Positions 57,755 to 64,000 of a DNA stretch of 64,000 nucleotides are shown here, piece after piece. The translations under genes and the position numbers were made by a program. The first letter of the stretch is position 1. Every line of letters starts with the position of its first letter. The DNA is taken from NCBI RefSeq assembly GCF_019428685.1, contig NZ_CP080095.1, positions 372,001 to 436,000 on the forward strand. The letters are read 5' to 3'. Below the pieces are notes generated by a model that saw nothing but the letters and a program-made list of their open reading frames with translations, made no database searches and was not told the origin of the DNA. The DNA comes from Paraburkholderia edwinii (GTDB lineage Bacteria; Pseudomonadota; Gammaproteobacteria; Burkholderiales; Burkholderiaceae).

Positions 57755-58158
57755 TCGTTTTCGCCCCAGCTTTGGTGACACTCATCCCGATTCTGGTGTC
57801 GTTGTATCTTGGTACCAACCTGTACGGCAGCAATGCGCTTCTGCGTAGCGGCTGTGCGTTGCATGTTCAGAGTTGTGATGCAGGAGGCCGGCGCAGGTAC
57901 ATGATCTGAGATTGCTACGCGCTCCAAATGCGATGCACGAAGAAAACCCGTCGACGAATGGTTGATCTCCGATGTGTTCAACTTGCATCTGCTGCAAGGA
58001 AACATTCAATCTGTCGTTGCATAGCAGCGAACATCCGTACAAATCAGATGACCGCGCGTTGAAGTAGCGTGGCGATAGTGAAGCGAGACAGTGGCGCACC
58101 CGACGCCTTATTTGACCGGGCTTTTCAGAATTTCGGAGGAATTTAGAGGGAAGCCAAG
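57755..58158. other. Intergenic region at island-tRNA border
   Basis: About 400 bases without a supported gene. This would be the place for an attachment-site scar next to the tRNA 3' end, but I did not find a second copy of the tRNA end elsewhere in the window. Confidence 0.5.
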
Positions 58159-58234
58159 TGGCGCGCCCGGCTGGGATCGAACCAGCAACCCCTGCCTTCG
58201 GAGGGCAGTACTCTATCCATTGAGCTACGGGCGC
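58159..58234 (-). tRNA. tRNA-Arg (anticodon CCG)
   Basis: On the minus strand the acceptor arms GCGCCCG and CGGGCGC pair, followed by discriminator G and encoded CCA. The D-arm is AGCTCAATGGATAGAGT, the anticodon loop CTCCGAA gives CCG, and the T-arm is GGTTCGATCCC. The 3' end faces the accessory region, as in tRNA-targeted integration. Confidence 0.96.
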
Positions 58235-58600
58235 GTATCGGGAGGGAAACTGCAAACTGCGCAAGCGCTGGCGTTAACACAAACAACAAAAACCGCAAAA
58301 ACTAAACAAAACCAGCGCCAGGCAAGTCCGAAAGCATACCTTGTTTCGCATGACCCGTCCACCGCGGCGGCCGCGCGGCGCCTATTCCTGCTGCATCGAA
58401 CTCACCGCCAACCCACCCCAAATCCGCCCATCAACCGAGCAAAAACCAACCCGAACTGCGGGTAAACGCCTGCTGAACACCCCCGCCCCACGCTCGCCCG
58501 CGCCGAAACCTTCCGCTTATAATCGACCGTGGTCTGATTAACAATAACAGTCGTTGCCGTCGCGCTGTACCGCTCACAATTCACGGGAGACGAGACAAGC
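58235..58600. other. Intergenic region upstream of cytochrome c
   Basis: About 365 bases between divergent tRNA-Arg and cytochrome c genes. A TATAAT hexamer at 58518-58523 is a probable -10 element for the cytochrome gene. No gene is seen. Confidence 0.5.
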
Positions 58601-59518
58601 ATGAGCGAAGCACCACACGGAGCCCCGATTAAAACCCCCGGGCAGCTGATTGCCGCAATCATCGCCAGCTTTGCCATCCCCATTGTCGTCATCGTCCTGC
58701 TCGCTCATTACGTCGACAGTTCGACCCGCACCGGCGCCGGTACCGACGGCCTGTCCGACGCGGAAGTGGCCAAGCGCATCGCCCCCCTCGCGCAAGTCGA
58801 TATCCGCGACGCGAACGCGCCCCGCACCTACAAGTCCGGCGAAGAGGTCTACAAGGCCGTCTGCTCGGCCTGTCACGCGTCCGGCGCCGCCGGCGCCCCC
58901 AAATTCACCAATACCGCCGACTGGGCCCCGCGTATCTCTCAAGGCTTCGATACGCTCTGGCACACCGCGCTGACCGGCAAGGGCGCCATGCCCCCGCGCG
59001 GCGGCACCAGCCCCGACGACTACAGCGACTACGAAATCGGCCTCGCCGTCGCCTATATGGCCAACAACGCCGGCGCTCACTTCGAAGATCCGCCGAAGCC
59101 CGCGCCCGGTGCGCCGGCCGCCGCCGCAGCGGGTGCCGCAGCCTCCGGTGCACCAGCCGCAGCGGCCGGTGCTGCGGATCAAGGCGCCGCACAGGCCGCC
59201 GCTGCAGTCGCCGCCCTCGCGAGCGTCCCGCAAAGCGCCGCGCCCGGCGCGGGCGGTGCACAGCAAAGCGCGGATGCATCGCAGGCGGGCAAGGCGCTGT
59301 ATCAGCAAGTCTGCCAGGCGTGCCACGCCGCCGGCGTGCTGAACGCGCCGAAGTTCGGCGATAAGGCCGCATGGGCGACGCGCCTGAAAGACCCGATCGA
59401 CCAGATCTACAACTACGCATTGCACGGCAAAGGCGCGATGCCGCCGAAGGGCGGCTCGAATGCCTCCGACGCGGATGTCAAAGCGGCCGTCGACTACATG
59501 CTCAACGCGGCTAAGTAA
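58601..59518 (+). CDS. Membrane-anchored dihaem cytochrome c5-type protein
   Basis: This 305-residue protein has a single N-terminal membrane anchor (LIAAIIASFAIPIVVIVLLA) and two periplasmic cytochrome c domains with CSACH and CQACH haem sites. Each has a distal methionine in the motif GKGAMPP. The domains are joined by an Ala/Pro/Gly-rich linker of about 70 residues. It is likely an electron carrier to a terminal oxidase. GGGAGACGAGACAAGC precedes the ATG. Confidence 0.93.
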   Translation: MSEAPHGAPIKTPGQLIAAIIASFAIPIVVIVLLAHYVDSSTRTGAGTDGLSDAEVAKRIAPLAQVDIRDANAPRTYKSGEEVYKAVCSACHASGAAGAPKFTNTADWAPRISQGFDTLWHTALTGKGAMPPRGGTSPDDYSDYEIGLAVAYMANNAGAHFEDPPKPAPGAPAAAAAGAAASGAPAAAAGAADQGAAQAAAAVAALASVPQSAAPGAGGAQQSADASQAGKALYQQVCQACHAAGVLNAPKFGDKAAWATRLKDPIDQIYNYALHGKGAMPPKGGSNASDADVKAAVDYMLNAAK

Positions 59519-59577
59519 GCGCCATCAAACCGGCAGCACGCCTCACAGGCGAGCAACATCACTGCGTTTTGAAAACA

Positions 59578-59620
59578 AAAATCCCTGCGAAGGTGCATCC
59601 AGGCCTTGCAGGGATTATTT
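59578..59620 (+). terminator. Terminator after cytochrome c gene
   Basis: ATCCCTGC (59581-59588) pairs with GCAGGGAT (59608-59615), with inner pairing AAGG/CCTT, followed by TATTTGTT and preceded by AAAACAAAA. It may act in both directions, because a minus-strand gene ends at 59647. Confidence 0.75.
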
Positions 59621-59646
59621 GTTGGACCGCGCGCCGCCCGCGCGCA

Positions 59647-60300
59647 TCAGTATGGCTTGGTCCTCACCCCCTCTACAGGGTAGTAGCGATCGAATGTTGT
59701 CCCTCTGGCCGCCCACTGCTGTCTGCTCATCCCCCGGTAGTCGGTCTGGACTTGCGACAAATCGACCCCGAGCGATCGTAGTTTTTGAAGCACCTGTGCG
59801 GTGTGGTCTGTCGAAGGCGCATAGTGACCGCTTTGATCCGTCAGATAGTTGAGTTGCCCTGACGCAACCCGGATCGCCCCCGCCGCGGCAACAGGCGCTC
59901 CAGACAAAAAGGACGAATGGTGTTGCAGATCCATGTCATCACCGGCATAGAGTGTTCCCCTGCCGTCCATGACGTACATGTAGGTTTGGCCTTGTGTATC
60001 CATGGGCTGTAACGCACCCGATCCGTCTTTCTGACACAGCATCCCTTGCGATACGAATACTTCGTACTGGGCGCGTGCCGCTGCATCCAGATACGGTACG
60101 GGAATGGGACCCGCGGCTGCGATCTGATCGGCGTCGTATCCGCCTATCTTCAACATGCCAAGCGTCCGATACGTGTCGCCTTCGCGTAGGGAAGTGCTGC
60201 TGGGCGGGCGCGAAGGCGCGCGCACGGGGGATGACGGGCTCGTCAGATCTTCCAGTTCCCGCGCCTGTTCAACGGTGGCTCTCGACTGTACGCATCCCAT
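59647..60300 (-). CDS. Putative lipidated effector-like protein (MGCVQS N-terminus)
   Basis: The 217-residue product starts at 60300 behind AGAGGAGCGGAC, a strong ribosome-binding site; the frame is open to 60402 without one. It begins MGCVQSRATVEQ, the eukaryotic N-myristoylation motif (Gly2, Ser6) plus a palmitoylatable Cys3, as in Src-family kinases and several type III effectors of plant pathogens. A Ser/Pro-rich segment follows. The C-terminal domain contains YMYVMDGRGTLYAGDD, HHSSFLSGAPVAAAGAIRV and QSGHYAPSTDHTAQVL. No signal peptide. An effector role is inferred; no secretion genes are nearby. Confidence 0.7.
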   Translation of the reverse strand: MGCVQSRATVEQARELEDLTSPSSPVRAPSRPPSSTSLREGDTYRTLGMLKIGGYDADQIAAAGPIPVPYLDAAARAQYEVFVSQGMLCQKDGSGALQPMDTQGQTYMYVMDGRGTLYAGDDMDLQHHSSFLSGAPVAAAGAIRVASGQLNYLTDQSGHYAPSTDHTAQVLQKLRSLGVDLSQVQTDYRGMSRQQWAARGTTFDRYYPVEGVRTKPY

Positions 60301-60463
60301 GTCCGCTCCTCTATCTGGCAAGAAGACTACGCGCGCGATTCGCGCGTAGACGTGCTTCAGCATTGACGGTAGCGTAATGGCCACTGCGCTTGCGTACAGC
60401 ATATTTGCGAACAGTTGGACCGGATAGCGATATGTGTCGGGTAGATCGACCTCGCCCCCGCGC

Positions 60464-62557
60464 TCACCCCTTCTGCAACAACGCCTTCAAACTCGCCAAT
60501 CTATCCTTCGGCGTCATCGGCGCTTCGTCTTCAGTCGGCGGCGGTGCTTCGTCGAGTCCCATCTCCGGAATAAACCGCGACGGCTCGCACACAATCGTCT
60601 CCCGCGCCCGCTTGCGCTTCTTGCACCAGTTCAGATGCAAACTGCGTTGCGCGCGCGTAATCGCGACGTACATCAGCCGGCGTTCTTCCTCGATGCGCGA
60701 ATCGTCGACGGGCGTATCGTCGTCGCTGCCGCCGCGGTGCGGCATGATCCCTTCCTCGACACCGACGAGAAACACGTGCGGATACTCGAGCCCCTTCGAC
60801 GCATGCACCGTCGACAACCGGACCGCGTCCGGGTCTTCTTCCTTGCCTTCGAGCATCGACATCAGCGCGACCGTCTGAATCAGGCCGAGCAGGTTCTTGC
60901 CGGTATCCGCGAGACCGTCGGCGTTGTCGAAGCCGGTGGCGTCGCCGTCGTCGGTCACTTCAGGCTCGGGTTTCGTGCCCTTGCGCTTTAACCACTCGAG
61001 AAACTCGAGCACGTTCTGCCATTTCGACTGCGCTTGCCGTTCGTCGAACGCGTCGTACAGATACGCCTCGTAGTGGATCGCCTCCATCATGTCATCGAGT
61101 ACGGTGGTGGCGGGATCCTTGTCCGCGCGCTCGGTCAGGCGCTGGATGAAATCGCAGAACATGCGCAGCGGCTCGACTTGCCGTGCTGACAGCCGCGCCT
61201 CGATGCCGCCCATATACACCGCTTCGAACAGCGACACCTTCGCCTGCCCCGCAAACGAGCCAAGCGCCTCGAGCGTCGTGTTGCCGACCCCGCGCCGCGG
61301 CGTGGTGATCGCGCGGATGAACGCGGGATCGTCGTCGGCATTCGCGATCAGCCGCAAGTACGCGCAAATATCCTTGATCTCGGCGCGATCGAAAAACGAT
61401 TGCCCGCCCGACAGAACATACGGAATCCGCTCGCGCCGAAGCACCTGTTCAAAAATGCGCGCCTGAAAATTGCCGCGATACAGGATCGCGTAGTCGCGAA
61501 ACTGGGCGCGGCGCTCGAACTTGTGCGCGGACAGCCGGAACACGACGGACTCGGCCTCGTGCTCCTCGTCGTTGCACGGCGTGACGGTGATCGAATCGCC
61601 CATGCCGTGTTCGGACCACAGCTTCTTTTCGAACAGCTTCGGGTTGTTCGCGATCACATTGTTCGCGGCGGTCAGAATGCGCACCGTCGAACGGTAGTTT
61701 TGCTCGAGCTTGACCAGATGCAGCTTCGGGAAATCCTTGCCGAGTTGGGCGAGATTTTCGAGCGTCGCGCCGCGCCAGCCGTAGATCGCCTGATCGTCGT
61801 CACCGACCGCGGTGAACGCGGCGCGCGGGCCGGCCAGCAGCTTCAGCAATTCGTACTGGCACGCGTTGGTGTCCTGGTACTCGTCGATCAGCAGATAGCG
61901 CAGCTTGTTCTGCCAGCGATCGCGCACCGGTTCGTTCTGCGCGAAGAGTTCGGCGGGCAGACGGATCAGATCGTCGAAGTCGACAGCCTGATACGCGTGC
62001 AGCGTCGCGACGTAGTTGCGGTAGACGATCGCCGCCTGATGCTCGTCCTCGTTCGCGGCGATCGCCATCGCCTGCTCGGGCATGATCAGCCCGTTTTTCC
62101 ACAGCGAAATGATCGACTGGATCTTGCGGATAAAGCCCTTGTCGGTCGAGCCGACCTGCTCCTGGATCATCGCGAAGCAGTCGTCCGCATCCATGATCGA
62201 GAACTGCGGCTTGAGGCCGACGTGCTCCGCCTCCTGACGCAGGATCTGCACGCCGAGCGAGTGGAACGTGCAGACGGTCAACTGATTGACCGGCACCTTG
62301 CGGCCTTCCTTGCCGGGTGTGGTCAGCGTCTTGCCTTCAAGCAGCTTGCCGACGCGCTCGCGCATTTCCGCGGCGGCCTTGTTCGTGAAGGTGACGGCCG
62401 CGATATGGCGCGGCTCGAAGCCCTTCGCTTCGATCAGGTGCGCGATTTTTTGCGTGATGACGCGCGTCTTGCCGCTGCCCGCGCCGGCGAGCACGAGACA
62501 GGGACCGTCGAGATAGCGCACCGCTTCGCTTTGCGCGGAGTTAAGGCCTGCGGACAT
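60464..62557 (-). CDS. rep: ATP-dependent DNA helicase Rep (UvrD/Rep family)
   Basis: This 697-residue superfamily 1A helicase has Walker A GAGSGKT near residue 25, AAVTFTNKAAAEMRERV, the DEYQDTN box, GDDDQAIYGWRGA, EQNYRST, and VHASKGLEYPHVFLVGVEEG with ITRAQRSL. The N-terminus closely follows E. coli Rep (PCLVLAGAGSGKTRVI, KIAHLIEAKGFEPRHIAAVT). Rep removes protein roadblocks ahead of forks and restarts replication, functionally linked to PriA. Confidence 0.93.
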   Translation of the reverse strand: MSAGLNSAQSEAVRYLDGPCLVLAGAGSGKTRVITQKIAHLIEAKGFEPRHIAAVTFTNKAAAEMRERVGKLLEGKTLTTPGKEGRKVPVNQLTVCTFHSLGVQILRQEAEHVGLKPQFSIMDADDCFAMIQEQVGSTDKGFIRKIQSIISLWKNGLIMPEQAMAIAANEDEHQAAIVYRNYVATLHAYQAVDFDDLIRLPAELFAQNEPVRDRWQNKLRYLLIDEYQDTNACQYELLKLLAGPRAAFTAVGDDDQAIYGWRGATLENLAQLGKDFPKLHLVKLEQNYRSTVRILTAANNVIANNPKLFEKKLWSEHGMGDSITVTPCNDEEHEAESVVFRLSAHKFERRAQFRDYAILYRGNFQARIFEQVLRRERIPYVLSGGQSFFDRAEIKDICAYLRLIANADDDPAFIRAITTPRRGVGNTTLEALGSFAGQAKVSLFEAVYMGGIEARLSARQVEPLRMFCDFIQRLTERADKDPATTVLDDMMEAIHYEAYLYDAFDERQAQSKWQNVLEFLEWLKRKGTKPEPEVTDDGDATGFDNADGLADTGKNLLGLIQTVALMSMLEGKEEDPDAVRLSTVHASKGLEYPHVFLVGVEEGIMPHRGGSDDDTPVDDSRIEEERRLMYVAITRAQRSLHLNWCKKRKRARETIVCEPSRFIPEMGLDEAPPPTEDEAPMTPKDRLASLKALLQKG

Positions 62558-62989
62558 CGTCAGTGGGTGGATTTTGCTAAGGCGAGGCCGGCGACTGGCT
62601 GGCCGGCCTGGGTACTGGCTGCTGCGAGTGGCGGCGTGGCGTGTGATGCGTTTTTTGCCGATGTTGCCGCTCGCATGGGAGCCCGGATGTTAACACGGAT
62701 GCGTGTCTCGGCGTGGCGACGGCGGCGGGGAAATTTTGCGACGTGTTGAGGGGGAGGTTCGCTGAATCGATAAGCGCGTTTGCTGCTTTATCAGGCTTGG
62801 TTGCGGTCGTTAATTGGCGCGCTGAAATCGGTAATTTTGCGATGGGTTCGGTGATAGGCTGGTGCCTCAATGTAAATGAAAAGGATGGCGAATTAACGCA
62901 TTCCTATTGCAGCGGCTTGAGCAACAGATAAGTCGCATGGTGATCGTAGTGTCGCCTTGCGTGAATCAAGACAATACAGAGGACAAGCT
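62558..62989. other. Intergenic region
   Basis: About 430 bases between divergent rep and a small gene. The composition drops in G+C from about 62800 onward. No gene is seen. Confidence 0.5.
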
Positions 62990-63475
62990 ATGAGCGAACT
63001 GAAAACTGAGCGAATCATCCTGACGCCTGAAGCATATGTGCAATGCGTTAGGAGCCTTCTCGACGAAGTGGGCGGATGGTGTGCGGCCCGTAGTCTCACT
63101 ACTCAAGAAGGCGTTGTGAGGCTTAGAGAAGAGGATGTACCTGAATATGAGGCCCCGAGTCTCTTTATATCGAAGGACGGAGTGCCGAAGGCGAAAATTG
63201 TGCCTATCGGGTTGAATATCCTGGGCGCGCAAGGCAGAGTGGATCTGTCCGGCCGGGTCACACGGCAGCCGCTGCTTTACCGCATTGGGAAAGGCGCGGC
63301 GTCTTCCACGCAGAGCGACACCAAGGGAAAGACAGGAACGTCTTCACCTCGCTGGCTTTCTGACGTCGAACGAGACGGCTGGTACTGGATCGAGGGCAAT
63401 ATTCTTAGACCCAAGCTTGTGGACGAAAGTCTGTTTGTCGATCTTCTGACCTATGTTCTCAACCATGAAATTTGA
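62990..63475 (+). CDS. Hypothetical protein paired with HEPN gene
   Basis: The 161-residue product starts MSELKTERIILTPEAYVQCV behind AGAGGACAAGCT. No family is recognised. The C-terminal part has several Trp (RDGWYWIEGNILRPKLVDES). Its stop overlaps the start of the following gene by 11 bases, implying coupled translation, as in toxin/antitoxin or small conflict modules. The G+C is lower than in the core genes around it. Confidence 0.7.
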   Translation: MSELKTERIILTPEAYVQCVRSLLDEVGGWCAARSLTTQEGVVRLREEDVPEYEAPSLFISKDGVPKAKIVPIGLNILGAQGRVDLSGRVTRQPLLYRIGKGAASSTQSDTKGKTGTSSPRWLSDVERDGWYWIEGNILRPKLVDESLFVDLLTYVLNHEI

Positions 63476-64000
63476 TAATCCGCTGGAGCCAGTCTACAGG
63501 GCTTTTTTGGTGGCGAGCGATTGCTTCAGCCTTGCCGAACGCACGATGCAAATCCAGCATGAGGAGCTCATTCAAAGCACCCGGTTTCATGGCGTGGCTA
63601 CCAGCGAAATATACATTGCGCTCGAAGGCGCGGAGAAACAGGTGGCTGACCTGGCCATTCTGGCGCTGTTCGCCACCTTCGAGCGATTCGTCATCGAGCA
63701 TCTGCAGACGGCGAACCAGTTGCTGGCCACCGGGTATCCGTATCGTTACTCAACCAGGCTGGCGCAGAAATTTCGAAGCGAGGTCGAGTACTGGAAATTC
63801 GATGAGGTTCTTAATCTCTTCAAAGGAGAAGTTGACGCTAACCTTATCGGGCAGGTGAAGCAAATCAAGCAATACCGTGACTGGATCGCTCATCAGAATC
63901 CGGACAAGGCAAACCCGCGTCGCGTAACACCTGAAAGGGTCTTCGAGGTGCTAACGAGCGTGATAGAGCAAATTCGGCTGACCCACACGCCGCCCACGCT
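63465..64000 (+). CDS. HEPN-like protein (3' end outside window)
   Basis: At least 178 residues, open at the right edge. It begins MKFDNPLEPVYRAFLVASDC. It is largely helical, with LAILALFATFERFVIEHLQT and the motif R138-D-W-I-A-H143, which matches the Rx4-6H signature of HEPN ribonucleases. The ATG lies inside the end of the upstream gene. HEPN proteins are common toxins; the upstream 161-residue protein is the likely partner. The missing end prevents firm classification. Confidence 0.75.
   Translation, partial: MKFDNPLEPVYRAFLVASDCFSLAERTMQIQHEELIQSTRFHGVATSEIYIALEGAEKQVADLAILALFATFERFVIEHLQTANQLLATGYPYRYSTRLAQKFRSEVEYWKFDEVLNLFKGEVDANLIGQVKQIKQYRDWIAHQNPDKANPRRVTPERVFEVLTSVIEQIRLTHTPPT

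Noticed and set aside
57755..58200. Second copy of the tRNA-Arg 3' end as an attachment-site repeat
   Set aside because: I could not find a matching CTGGGATCGAACC segment elsewhere in the window by eye; a computed repeat search would be needed.
60301..60480. hrpII/PIP box (TTCG-N16-TTCG) upstream of the MGCVQS gene
   Set aside because: A TTCGC is present, but the second half at the right distance reads AAGCG, so it does not match the direct-repeat consensus.

Overview
The window reads as a chromosome segment of a betaproteobacterium of the Burkholderiaceae (Paraburkholderia/Caballeronia/Burkholderia type). The evidence is high G+C, the gene order atpI-B-E-F-H-A-G-D-C, hemE followed by priA, a trifunctional PutA with a ribbon-helix-helix domain, a 384-residue trimeric porin and a membrane-anchored dihaem cytochrome c5. 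This is inference from protein content; no rRNA is present.

Layout. 1-7.6 kb: the ATP synthase operon, with atpI cut by the left edge and a strong terminator after atpC. 7.8-12.8 kb: an acyl-CoA synthetase, a PheC-like periplasmic protein on the minus strand, and hemE. 13-22 kb: priA, a YeiH-like pseudogene, putA behind a PutA-type operator, and a branched-chain amino-acid binding protein. 22-34 kb: porin, LysR regulators, small lipoproteins, a FUSC-family membrane protein, a GFA protein divergent from a LacI regulator with three operator copies between them, a LysR/SDR/RraA-like/MFS catabolic cluster, and a StrF-like glycosyltransferase.

34.4-58.2 kb is an accessory region ending at a minus-strand tRNA-Arg(CCG) whose 3' end faces it. 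It holds two nearly identical SymE toxin modules 11 kb apart, an orphan VapB, an ImmA/IrrE peptidase overlapping a DUF4411 PIN-like gene, a 16-residue-repeat membrane protein, two decayed tyrosine recombinases, fragments of DUF3693 and DUF3892 genes, a LysR/crotonase pair, a response regulator and a flavin monooxygenase-like gene. Its centrepiece is a tightly packed minus-strand operon (46.3-56.4 kb) coding for a Clp-type AAA+ ATPase, a radical-SAM (4Fe-4S) protein, a 2102-residue zinc-ribbon/kinase-like/SF1-helicase/Vsr-like-nuclease protein and a coiled-coil protein. A DUF4236 membrane protein is divergent from it. I regard this as a candidate conflict (anti-phage) system, related in theme to Mokosh but with different parts.

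58.6-64 kb returns to core-like genes (cytochrome c, rep helicase). Between them is a small gene starting MGCVQS, an N-myristoylation/palmitoylation motif that suggests a host-targeted effector. The right edge cuts a HEPN-motif protein overlapping a small partner gene.
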